Positions 9,265 through 16,988 of a DNA stretch of 34,114 bases are shown piece after piece. The stretch is taken from positions 1 through 34,114 of the forward strand of contig JALVJO010000106.1 in the NCBI GenBank assembly GCA_027028245.1, given 5' to 3'. Every line of letters begins with the position of its first letter. The first letter of the stretch is position 1. Made by a program: the position numbers and the translations under genes. This stretch comes from Deltaproteobacteria bacterium (GTDB lineage Bacteria > Desulfobacterota > Dissulfuribacteria > Dissulfuribacterales > QOAL01). A model generated the notes under the pieces. It had not been told where the DNA came from, made no database searches, and saw nothing but the letters and a program-made list of their open reading frames with translations.

Positions 9265-9758
9265 AGATAGCAGTTTTCAGCGACAGCCACGATCACGTGT
9301 GGAACCTGAGACGTGCAGTAGAACAGGCACAGGAGGCAGAAGCCGAGGAGATCATACACTGCGGTGATCTTGTCTCTCCCTTTCTCATGGAGGAATTCGA
9401 CTCGTTCTCCGGCAAGGTGCACCTTATCTACGGCAACAATATGGGAGATCCTGAACTCCTGAACATGAGAATCCAGGAAAGGAAGGACCGGGTGTCCTTC
9501 CACGGATGGATCGGGGAGCTGACATACGAAAGGATCCGTATATCTTTTATCCATGACCCCAGAATTGCCAAAAGGCTTGCCAGATCAGGCGACTATGACC
9601 TTGTATGTTTTGGTCACACGCACCTTTGGCACCTTGAAAAAACAAGCAGTTCCCTGCTTCTCAATCCCGGTTCAATTCTCGGCAACAAGGAGCCGGCCGG
9701 ATGGGCACTGGTGGATACGAAGACACTTGATATAGAGCATGTCCTCCTGGGTCAATAA
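9261..9758 (+). CDS. YfcE/MJ0936-type metallophosphoesterase
   Basis: A 165-residue calcineurin-like phosphodiesterase of the small stand-alone type. The dimetal-site residues are all visible: Asp8 and His10 in FSDSHDH, Asp36 in HCGDLV, Asn59 in YGNNMGD, His98 in FIHD, and His119/His121 in FGHTHLW. Proteins of this type hydrolyse phosphodiesters in vitro; the natural substrate is mostly unknown, and I cannot name it here. ATG overlaps the ogt stop (ATGA), so translation is coupled. The 3' end overlaps the start of the hydantoinase gene by 20 bases. Confidence 0.92.
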   Translation: MKIAVFSDSHDHVWNLRRAVEQAQEAEAEEIIHCGDLVSPFLMEEFDSFSGKVHLIYGNNMGDPELLNMRIQERKDRVSFHGWIGELTYERIRISFIHDPRIAKRLARSGDYDLVCFGHTHLWHLEKTSSSLLLNPGSILGNKEPAGWALVDTKTLDIEHVLLGQ

Positions 9759-11787
9759 CAAGCCTTCAGCAGATACTGCAGGCAGCCATTCAGCTGCTGC
9801 AGCTATACTTGGCATCGATACCGGCGGGACCTTTACTGACCTGGTCTTTATGGATCCGTCAGGCAGGTGCCGGAGGTGGAAGGTGCTTTCCACCCCAAAG
9901 GATCCTTCCAGGGCTATAGTACAGGGACTAAAGGAGCTTTTAGGGGATTTCAGGCCGCAAGACCTGGAGATAGTACATGGGACCACGGTCGGGACCAATG
10001 CCTTTCTGGAAAGAAAGGGGGCAAGGACCTGTCTCATTACAACCAGGGGCTTTGAAGACATATTGCTAATTGGGCGCCAGAACCGGCCTGCCCTTTACGA
10101 TTTCATGGTGAGGCGGCCGAAGCCTGTAATAGAAGGCCGGGACATAATAGGTATAGACGAACGCACCCTTTTTGACGGCACCATTCTTTCTGAGCCCTCC
10201 CTGGAAGAGCTGAAAGAGGCATACGCCCTCTGCAGGAATCGGGGGATTGAAAGCATTGCAGTGTGCCTGCTTCATTCTTATGCAAACCCGGAAAATGAAA
10301 AAATGATCGCCTCTTTCTTCAGGAAGCAGGGCATGATCACCTGCCCTTCACACGAGATTATGCCGGAATTCAGGGAATACGAGCGCACCAGCACCACTGT
10401 GCTGAACGCGTATCTTGGCCCTGTCATAGGAAGATACGTGCGGCGCCTGGAGGATTCTCTCCCAGGATCAACAATCCTAATACAGCAATCCAACGGGGGA
10501 TGCAGACCGTCAGGGGATATAGGAAACTTTGCTGTTACGACCCTTCTTTCAGGACCTGCAGGCGGGGTGGCGGCCTCTTTGGAACTTGGACGGGCACTGG
10601 GCTGCACAAACATCATAACCTTTGACATGGGCGGGACCTCCACGGATGTATCCCTTTGTTCTGGAGATTTTACATATACCAGGGAATACAATATAGAAGG
10701 TTATCCCGTGGGGCTTCCCATGATAGACATTCACACCGTGGGTGCAGGCGGCGGCTCCATTGCCTGGATAGATCGAGGCGGGCTGATGAAGGTGGGGCCG
10801 GAGAGTGCCGGCGCAGATCCTGGGCCAGTATGCTACGGCAGGGGTGATAAGATTACCGTAACCGATGCAAACCTGTTTTTAGGAAGGCTGAGGGCCCGGG
10901 ATTTTCTTGGCGGACGGATGAGGCTCCGGAAAAGGCGTGTCAATAGATTCATGGAAAGTCTTGCCGGAAAACTCGGCCTGAGCCCTGAAGAAACTGCCCT
11001 GGGCATCATCCAGCTTGTCAATATAAACATGGTACAGGCCATAAGGGCCGTATCCCTGGAAAGGGGTTTTGATCCCAGGGAATTTGTTCTGGTCAGTTTC
11101 GGCGGTGCGGCAGGTCTTCACTGCATGGAAATAGCAGGGGAACTGGGCATTCAAAGGATAATTATTCCCGAAATGGCAGGAGTCTTCTCTGCCCAGGGGA
11201 TGGCTGCAGCTGATCTTGTGTTCGAAGGCTCGGCAGCTGTTTTTCTCACCAGCCGTGGTAACATAAGGCCTCAGCTGGAGAAGGTCTTTGACAAATTGAT
11301 CAGAAAACTGAAAAATTCCATGAACCGCAGCCCAGGGGGTGATGACCTTGATGTCCGCAGGTTCCTTGATGTCCGATACAAGGGACAGTCCTTTGAAATT
11401 ACCATCCCATTTAATTCAAAATGGGAGCAGGAATTTCATTTATGCCACAAAAGACTCTATGGTTACGACTTGCCTGAAACCTCCCTGGAGGTAACAGCCG
11501 TAAGGTGCCGGCTGAAAATACAAAGAAACTGCGGACAAGGAGTCTCTGCACGACTAGAGGAAGAAAGCCGCCACAGTTCCCATCGCGGTGAAAAAAATGT
11601 CCGGACAACCCGGATTGTCTTTGAAAATGGCATAAGGAAGGTGCCGGTGATTAACAAAGGGGAGCTGTCCCTGGAAGACGGGTTTTCAGGTCCCCTTTTG
11701 ATGGTGGATGAGTTCACCACAGTGCTGGTCCCTGAAGGATGGTCAATTAAAGAGCACTCAGGTCATATACTGGCTGAAAGGTTATGA
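9739..11787 (+). CDS. Hydantoinase/oxoprolinase A-family protein (HyuA-like)
   Basis: A 682-residue member of the HyuA/5-oxoprolinase A family, ATPases of the ASKHA fold that act on cyclic amides such as hydantoins or 5-oxoproline, or as acetone carboxylase beta subunits. N-terminal Hydant_A_N begins with the phosphate loop ILGIDTGGTFTDLV (about 23-36) and includes EIVHGTTVGTNAFLERKGA. The catalytic core has TLLSGPAGGV, ITFDMGGTSTDVSL and IHTVGAGGGSIAWID, followed by GPESAGADPGPVCYGRGD. A C-terminal domain follows from about 510. The partner HyuB-type subunit is not adjacent, which is unusual for hydantoinases, so the substrate is open. The start is inside the preceding gene and has a weak ribosome site. 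The 3' end overlaps the kinase gene (ATGA). Confidence 0.9.
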   Translation: MSSWVNNKPSADTAGSHSAAAAILGIDTGGTFTDLVFMDPSGRCRRWKVLSTPKDPSRAIVQGLKELLGDFRPQDLEIVHGTTVGTNAFLERKGARTCLITTRGFEDILLIGRQNRPALYDFMVRRPKPVIEGRDIIGIDERTLFDGTILSEPSLEELKEAYALCRNRGIESIAVCLLHSYANPENEKMIASFFRKQGMITCPSHEIMPEFREYERTSTTVLNAYLGPVIGRYVRRLEDSLPGSTILIQQSNGGCRPSGDIGNFAVTTLLSGPAGGVAASLELGRALGCTNIITFDMGGTSTDVSLCSGDFTYTREYNIEGYPVGLPMIDIHTVGAGGGSIAWIDRGGLMKVGPESAGADPGPVCYGRGDKITVTDANLFLGRLRARDFLGGRMRLRKRRVNRFMESLAGKLGLSPEETALGIIQLVNINMVQAIRAVSLERGFDPREFVLVSFGGAAGLHCMEIAGELGIQRIIIPEMAGVFSAQGMAAADLVFEGSAAVFLTSRGNIRPQLEKVFDKLIRKLKNSMNRSPGGDDLDVRRFLDVRYKGQSFEITIPFNSKWEQEFHLCHKRLYGYDLPETSLEVTAVRCRLKIQRNCGQGVSARLEEESRHSSHRGEKNVRTTRIVFENGIRKVPVINKGELSLEDGFSGPLLMVDEFTTVLVPEGWSIKEHSGHILAERL

Positions 11788-12911
11788 ATTCAATAGAGGG
11801 GTTTAAGGCTGTCAGGCTGCTTCAGGAACCCGGCGACAGGGAAACATTGAACACTATACTGGACGCTGTAAACAGCGGCATAATAATCCTGGATAAGTTG
11901 GAAAACATGGTGTTTTTTAACTCCAAGGCCCAATGGCTCCTTGGTACTGAAGGAGGTGAGCTCAAGGGCCGGCATGTATCCAGGATCTTCATGGCTGATG
12001 ACAGAAGATTTCTTGTGCCGAACATTCTCAAGACTTCGCGCATCAAAGGGGAATTCGAAGGAGAATGTCTCCTTTGCAGGCTGCCGTCTGGTTCCTTCAT
12101 GGCTTTTTTTTCATGCCACTACTGGAAGCGGAACAGTGATGAGGTCTACATTATCACCTTCAACGACATTTCTGCACTGAAGGACATGGAAAAGATGCTG
12201 CAACAGTCTGAGCGCATGGTTTATCTGGGCAGGATGCTTGATGACATCAGTCACCAGATCAGAAATCCTGTCCTGGCCATAGGCGGTTTTACAAGACGAC
12301 TTCTGAAATCAAGGCTTGAGAAACCAGAATATGCAAAGATAATCCTTGAAGAATCCAGCAGGCTTGAGATGCTCCTGGATGTCCTTACCGAATTTATTCA
12401 GCTTCCAAGACCCAGATTCACCAAGGAATCAGCCGGCTCCATACGGGAACTGTCATGCAGGGCAGCAACTGACATAACAGGACAGTTTGACGCAGAACTA
12501 CGCATAGAAGACAGGCAGAAAGAGGCTGATTGTCTGGTGATAACTGACAGGAGCCTCTTCATGAAGGCATTGGAGCCCGTGCTCATTAATGCATGCGAGG
12601 CATTTCTGGAATCTGAAAGAAAACCAGTTGTGGTACTTGAATTTTCAGCTCCCTTGAGCCAGGCAGGAGGCATTGGAATCGCAGTATCTGATTCCGGGCC
12701 GGGAATCAGGCCTCCGCTTCTACCCAGGATATTTCATCCCTTCTTCAGTACAAAGACCGGGCATCTCGGCATGGGGCTCACGTTTACCAGGCACATCATA
12801 GAAGAGCTGGGAGGCGGCATAGAAATAGATTCAAGGGTGAATCAGGGCACCAGCCTCAAGTTGACACTGCCGGGTGACAGAAGACGTCCAATCCGCACAA
12901 GACCCCTGTAA
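11784..12911 (+). CDS. PAS-domain sensor histidine kinase
   Basis: A 375-residue soluble two-component kinase with no membrane segment. A PAS sensor domain (about 20-130, DAVNSGIIILDKLENMVFFN) is followed by the dimerisation/phosphoacceptor helix with His157 in DDISHQIRNPVLAIGGF, and by an ATPase domain with N box LINACEAF, G1 DSGPGI, F box PFFSTKTGH and G2 GMGLTFTRHIIEELGG. All catalytic boxes are present. There is no response regulator within the window, so it is an orphan here. The ATG overlaps the hydantoinase stop by four bases, so the two are translationally coupled, suggesting a functional link that the sequence does not define. Confidence 0.94.
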   Translation: MNSIEGFKAVRLLQEPGDRETLNTILDAVNSGIIILDKLENMVFFNSKAQWLLGTEGGELKGRHVSRIFMADDRRFLVPNILKTSRIKGEFEGECLLCRLPSGSFMAFFSCHYWKRNSDEVYIITFNDISALKDMEKMLQQSERMVYLGRMLDDISHQIRNPVLAIGGFTRRLLKSRLEKPEYAKIILEESSRLEMLLDVLTEFIQLPRPRFTKESAGSIRELSCRAATDITGQFDAELRIEDRQKEADCLVITDRSLFMKALEPVLINACEAFLESERKPVVVLEFSAPLSQAGGIGIAVSDSGPGIRPPLLPRIFHPFFSTKTGHLGMGLTFTRHIIEELGGGIEIDSRVNQGTSLKLTLPGDRRRPIRTRPL

Positions 12912-12969
12912 GAAATATCCGACCAGCCTCAAAACGAAAAACACCCTGTTCAAGGCTGTTCCCTTCCGC

Positions 12970-13076
12970 AGCAGGAGCATTCCCGGTTTGTCCCTGGACA
13001 AGGAAGGGCAAGGAAGGGGGTGTTTCTTGAAAGGCTTCACCACAAGGAAGCCAACTTCAGCCGCAGTCAAGCCGCT
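12970..13076. repeat. Internal copy of the dispersed inverted repeat
   Basis: The reverse complement of window bases 1 to about 105: about 60 bases nearly identical (one mismatch), then a diverged part that still shares GACAAACCGGGAAT. The two copies are inverted and bracket about 12.9 kb that carries tRNA-Leu, the Clp/Lon cluster and the ndk-to-kinase series. This copy lies in the 255-bp gap between the convergent kinase gene and mrp. I see no clear terminator in the rest of this gap. Confidence 0.85.
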
Positions 13077-13166
13077 GAGATTGGTGATGTCTGTATCCGG
13101 GAAAAATTTGAAATCTGCACAGCGGCTTGGTGAACCTTGAAAGAAATACGCCGATCCTTGCCCGCC

Positions 13167-14009
13167 TCAAAGCCTTTCTACTATCTCATTAAGGGCCTTT
13201 CTCACCGGATGATCCGGAGAAAGTGCAGTAAGGGCCTTTCCGGCATCTCCTGACTGGGCGATTTCCCTGTCCAGGGGTATTGCACCCAGGTATTTAATGC
13301 CGGTTTCCCTGGCAAGGTTTTGCCCGTTTCCACTGCCGAATATGTCTACCGTGTCTCCGCAGGTGGGACAGACAAAACCGCTCATGTTTTCAATGATCCC
13401 TGCCACGGGGTTGCCCACCTTTTCACAGAACGTGATGGAACGCCTGACATCATCTATGGATACAGCCTGGGGGGTTGTAACGATTACTGCCCTGGCGTCG
13501 TTTCCAAGTATCTGAAGGACAGAAAGAGGTTCATCCCCGGTACCAGGCGGACAGTCCACCACCAGGTAGTCCAGGTTTCCCCATGCCACCTCTTCGATGA
13601 ACTGTTTTATAAGGCTTCCCTTTACAGGCCCCCTCCAGATAACCGCCTCGTTGTCATCGGGCAGGAGAAAGCCAAGGGAGATAACCTTAAGGTTGTCAGT
13701 CCATTTCACAGGCATCAGCCAGGGCTCCTTGATCTTTGCCCTTTTCCCCTTTAGGCCCATGATTCGGGGAATGCTCGGTCCGTGAACATCCACGTCCAGC
13801 AGCCCTACGCTCTTTCCCTTTTCCGCCAGGGCTATTGCAAGGTTGGCAGCAACTGTGCTCTTTCCAACACCTCCCTTTCCCGAGAGTATGACAAGCTTGT
13901 TCTTGATATGATCCAGGCAGGCCTTGTCGCCGGAACCCCTGGATTTACAATCTGATATGGTGCAGCTGCTGCATTTATTTTCCTTCTTGTTTTCCTTATT
14001 GTCAGCCAT
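13167..14009 (-). CDS. mrp: Mrp/ApbC-family iron-sulfur carrier P-loop ATPase
   Basis: Cytosolic ATPase thought to carry and transfer [4Fe-4S] clusters to apoproteins. Residues 43-52 are the deviant Walker A SGKGGVGKST, followed by LLDVDVHGPSIPRIMG and the switch LVVDCPPGTGDEPLS. The bridging cluster motif C214-P-T-C217 is present. The N-terminus carries four more cysteines (13, 16, 21, 31) in a short polar extension, which could bind a second cluster; the spacing is not the classical NBP35 one. At 280 residues it lacks the N-terminal MIP18 domain of longer Mrp proteins. AGGAGAG precedes the ATG, and a good promoter and a palindrome lie upstream. Confidence 0.94.
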   Translation of the reverse strand: MADNKENKKENKCSSCTISDCKSRGSGDKACLDHIKNKLVILSGKGGVGKSTVAANLAIALAEKGKSVGLLDVDVHGPSIPRIMGLKGKRAKIKEPWLMPVKWTDNLKVISLGFLLPDDNEAVIWRGPVKGSLIKQFIEEVAWGNLDYLVVDCPPGTGDEPLSVLQILGNDARAVIVTTPQAVSIDDVRRSITFCEKVGNPVAGIIENMSGFVCPTCGDTVDIFGSGNGQNLARETGIKYLGAIPLDREIAQSGDAGKALTALSPDHPVRKALNEIVERL

Positions 14010-14043
14010 CTTTTCTCTCCTGAAAAATTAACATTTGGGCTTA

Positions 14044-14059
14044 CTTCCCTGCAGGGAAG
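14044..14059. promoter_or_regulatory. Perfect 16-bp palindrome, operator candidate for mrp
   Basis: CTTCCCTGCAGGGAAG is its own reverse complement. It sits 35 bp before mrp and just downstream of its predicted transcription start, a position where a bound dimeric repressor would block transcription. It may instead form a 5' hairpin in the mRNA. Symmetry is seen; a binding protein is not known. Confidence 0.45.
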
Positions 14060-14071
14060 AATTTGCTGGTG

Positions 14072-14102
14072 AATATAGAGTGCCAAATGCTCAAAATGTC
14101 AA
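14072..14102 (-). promoter_or_regulatory. Promoter for mrp
   Basis: On the minus strand a perfect TTGACA (14097-14102) is followed after 19 bases by TATATT (14072-14077). The spacer is slightly long. Transcription would start near 14065, at the edge of the palindrome. Confidence 0.5.
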
Positions 14103-14127
14103 GAAAAGAAAATCAGCTCCTCGAATC

Positions 14128-14156
14128 TTTACCTTTGTCATTCATGGGGATAAATT
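14128..14156 (+). promoter_or_regulatory. Weak promoter candidate for acs
   Basis: TTTACC and TAAATT lie 17 bases apart, with the expected start about 35 bases before the acs GTG. Each box matches only four of six consensus positions. Confidence 0.3.
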
Positions 14157-14196
14157 GCCTTTTCAAATCAAGACAAACGAGAGGAGGCAAATCCAG

Positions 14197-16098
14197 GTGG
14201 CATCTAACTTCGATTCTCAGATACAGGCCCTGACCCAGATAAAGGACAAGATAGAACCGCCCCAGAGGGTGAAGGATCAGGCATTTATAAAGGACTATGA
14301 ATCCGTATATGCATATTCCATCCGTGATCCAGAGGGTTTTTGGGGACAGATAGCCCAGGAACTCGAGTGGTTCACTCCATGGACCAGGGTCAGGCAGATA
14401 AATCTTCCCAACCACAGTTGGTTCGTGGACGGCAAGACCAATATCACCATGAATGCACTGGACCGCCATGCCGACTCATGGCGCAGGAACAAGGTGGCCT
14501 TCATATGGCTTTCCGAGGAGGGTAAAGAGCTTACCGCCACTTACGGACAGCTTCGGGACAGGGTCAACCAGTTTGCCAACGGGCTCAAATCAAAGGGAAT
14601 AAAAAAGGGAGACCGTGTCATCATCTATATGCCCCTTACCATCGAGGGTGCCATTGCCATGCTTGCCTGTGCACGGATAGGGGCCATTCATTCTGTGGTA
14701 TATGCAGGCATGGGTTCCGGCGCCCTCAGGTCAAGGATTGAGGATTCCAGGGCCAAGGCTGTCATATGTGCAGACGTGGGTTACAGGAGGGGCAAGGTGG
14801 TCCGCCTCAAGGCAGTGGTTGATGATGCCCTCCATGATCTGGACTATGTGGACAGCGTGATAGTACTTCGGCGCCAGGAACCCAAGATAGAGCTGAATGA
14901 ATGGGAAGACGATTACTGGGAGCTCCTGAATTCCCAGAGCCACCGCTGCGCCCCGGAGGTCATGGACTCTGAGGACCCTCTTTTCATACTCTACACGTCC
15001 GGCACCACGGGGAAACCCAAGGGAGTGGTGCATGTGCACGGGGGGTTCATGGTGGGTACCTATTATTTGACCAAGGCATTTTTTGACGTTAAGGACAAGG
15101 ATGTCTACTGGTCCACGTCGGACATAGGCTGGATAGTCGGACATTCTTATATTGTCTACGGTCCCCTGGTGGCAGGGGCCACAGTACTCATGAGAGAAGG
15201 GGCTCCGGATTACCCGCATCCCGGGGTGATCTGGGAAAAGGTGCAGAAATACGGTGTCTCCACCATGTTCACCGCCCCTACTGCCCTTCGCATGTTCATG
15301 AGGTTCGGCAAGGAACACATTGAAAAATACGACCGCTCCACCCTGAGAATCATTGCATGTGCCGGTGAACCCCTGAACCCAGAGGCCTGGCATTTTGCCC
15401 AGGAGGTAATCCTTGAGAACAACGGCCACTGCATAGATAATTTCTGGCAGACTGAAGTAGCTTCTCCCATACTCGGGACCATGCCTGCCATGGCCAACAA
15501 GCCTGGCAGGTGCGGAAAACCCATGCCCGGAGTTGTGGCAGATGTGGTGGATGAAAAGGGCAATCCTGTTGAAGCCGGCAAGGGGGGCAACCTGGTACTC
15601 AGGCAGCCCCTGCCCTACATGATGAAGACCATCTACGGTGATCCCAAAAGGTATGAGGAGGTGTGGAACGTCATACCCGGCTGTTACTTTACAGGAGATG
15701 TGGCCGTATGCGATGAGGACGGCTATTTTTCCGTCCTGGGCCGTTCTGATGATGTACTCAACATTGCAGGTCACAGGATAGGCACGGCAGATGTGGAAAA
15801 CGCACTGGTGAGCCATTCATCTGTTGCAGAGGCCGCGGCCATCGGGCTGCCCGACCCCATCAAGGGTGAAAACATAAAGGTCTTCGTGGTGCTCAGGGCT
15901 GGAAAGGAGCCTTCCGAAGGGCTCAGAAAGGCCATTGTGCGCCACGTTCGCCATGAACTGGGCCCCATTGCCACGCCAAAAGAGGTAGAATTCACCGAAA
16001 AGCTTCCAAAAACCAGGTCTGGAAAAATCATGAGAAGACTTCTCAAGGCCCAGGAGCTGGGACTTGACGTGGGAGATACTTCCACCCTGGAAGACTGA
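14197..16098 (+). CDS. acs: Acetyl-CoA synthetase (AMP-forming)
   Basis: Activates acetate with ATP and CoA to acetyl-CoA. As called it has 633 residues, typical of Acs. The ATP-binding loop YTSGTTGKPKG is at about 266-276, the STSDIGWIVGHSYIVYGPL block is characteristic of acetyl- and propionyl-CoA synthetases, and the C-terminal PKTRSGKIMRR places the catalytic, acetylation-controlled lysine at 610. The frame is open from 14035, but those 54 codons contain the promoter region and nothing family-like; GAGGAGG nine bases before a GTG at 14197 decides the start. galU follows after 14 bp. In a sulfate-reducer-like host this gene would serve acetate use or salvage; that is inference. Confidence 0.95.
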   Translation: MASNFDSQIQALTQIKDKIEPPQRVKDQAFIKDYESVYAYSIRDPEGFWGQIAQELEWFTPWTRVRQINLPNHSWFVDGKTNITMNALDRHADSWRRNKVAFIWLSEEGKELTATYGQLRDRVNQFANGLKSKGIKKGDRVIIYMPLTIEGAIAMLACARIGAIHSVVYAGMGSGALRSRIEDSRAKAVICADVGYRRGKVVRLKAVVDDALHDLDYVDSVIVLRRQEPKIELNEWEDDYWELLNSQSHRCAPEVMDSEDPLFILYTSGTTGKPKGVVHVHGGFMVGTYYLTKAFFDVKDKDVYWSTSDIGWIVGHSYIVYGPLVAGATVLMREGAPDYPHPGVIWEKVQKYGVSTMFTAPTALRMFMRFGKEHIEKYDRSTLRIIACAGEPLNPEAWHFAQEVILENNGHCIDNFWQTEVASPILGTMPAMANKPGRCGKPMPGVVADVVDEKGNPVEAGKGGNLVLRQPLPYMMKTIYGDPKRYEEVWNVIPGCYFTGDVAVCDEDGYFSVLGRSDDVLNIAGHRIGTADVENALVSHSSVAEAAAIGLPDPIKGENIKVFVVLRAGKEPSEGLRKAIVRHVRHELGPIATPKEVEFTEKLPKTRSGKIMRRLLKAQELGLDVGDTSTLED

Positions 16099-16112
16099 GG
16101 AGGAGAAAATAC

Positions 16113-16982
16113 ATGCTGCCTACAAAAGCGGTCATACCGGTTGCAGGTCTCGGCACCAGGTTCTTGCCGGCCACCAAGGTGATTCCAAAGGAGATGCTAA
16201 CGGTTGTGGACAGGCCTACCATCCAGTACATCGTGGAAGAGGTTGTGGCCTCGGGCATTAAGGAGGTGGTCCTGGTTACGGCCTCCGGCAAGTCTGCCAT
16301 CGAGGATCACTTCGACTATTCCTTTGAGCTTGAAACGTTTCTGGCCCAAAAGGGAAAGCTGGACCTGCTGAACGAAGTCCGCCACATTTCAAGACTCATT
16401 GAAGTGGTATCTGTGAGGCAGAAGGAACCACTTGGCCTGGGACATGCAGTCCAGGTAACCGAGCAGGTCATCGGAGACCAGCCGTTTGTTGTGTGCCTTG
16501 GAGACGACCTGGTGGAATCGGAAGAGCCTTGCGTCTATCAGATGCTCAGGGTCTTTGAAAAATACCAGGAAGCAGTGGTTGCCGTGCAGGAGGTACCTGA
16601 AGCAGACGTCCACCGGTACGGAATAGCAGAAGGCGAAGAGGTGGAACCAGGTGTCTTCAGGGTGGACAGGATCATCGAAAAGCCGGAGCCGGGTGTTACT
16701 GAATCCAGGCTAGCAGTAATAGGAAGATATATACTCAGGCCTGAGATATATGACTGTCTTTCCCGGACACTTCCCGGTATAGGAGGCGAGATCCAGCTTA
16801 CCGATGCCCTTGATACCCTGAGAAAGGAAAGAGCTCTTTATGCGTATCGGTTCCAGGGCAGGCGCTTTGATGCAGGGGATAAACTCGGTTATCTCCGGGC
16901 CACTGTACACCTTGCCCTGGATCACCCGGAGCTTGGTCCCGCCTTCAGAAAATACATAAAGGAAACGGCAGAAGGCCTCTGA
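16113..16982 (+). CDS. galU: UTP-glucose-1-phosphate uridylyltransferase
   Basis: Makes UDP-glucose from UTP and glucose-1-phosphate, a precursor for cell-surface glycans and trehalose-type sugars. The 289-residue protein begins with the nucleotidyltransferase motif AVIPVAGLGTRFLPATKVIPKEM (Lys26 in PKEM contacts phosphate). It also has the VVCLGDDLV metal and sugar-binding strand, RIIEKPEPG and a C-terminal GRRFDAGDKLGYL motif, all typical of bacterial GalU. GAGGAGG precedes the ATG. It lies between acs and priA with short gaps, probably one transcript. Confidence 0.96.
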   Translation: MLPTKAVIPVAGLGTRFLPATKVIPKEMLTVVDRPTIQYIVEEVVASGIKEVVLVTASGKSAIEDHFDYSFELETFLAQKGKLDLLNEVRHISRLIEVVSVRQKEPLGLGHAVQVTEQVIGDQPFVVCLGDDLVESEEPCVYQMLRVFEKYQEAVVAVQEVPEADVHRYGIAEGEEVEPGVFRVDRIIEKPEPGVTESRLAVIGRYILRPEIYDCLSRTLPGIGGEIQLTDALDTLRKERALYAYRFQGRRFDAGDKLGYLRATVHLALDHPELGPAFRKYIKETAEGL

Positions 16983-16988
16983 GAATAC

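Noticed and set aside
12831-13070. 79-codon minus-strand ORF (MTAAEVGFLV and so on)
   Set aside because: It lies largely in the repeat copy and runs antisense into the kinase gene; no ribosome site. The same open stretch at the left edge ends in a stop after about 28 codons.
14035-14196. 54-codon N-terminal extension of acs
   Set aside because: It overlaps the divergent promoter region and palindrome, is not family-like, and a strong ribosome site precedes the GTG at 14197.
14731-15816. 361-codon minus-strand ORF
   Set aside because: Exactly antisense to acs, which has strong family motifs; the long shadow frame reflects codon bias.
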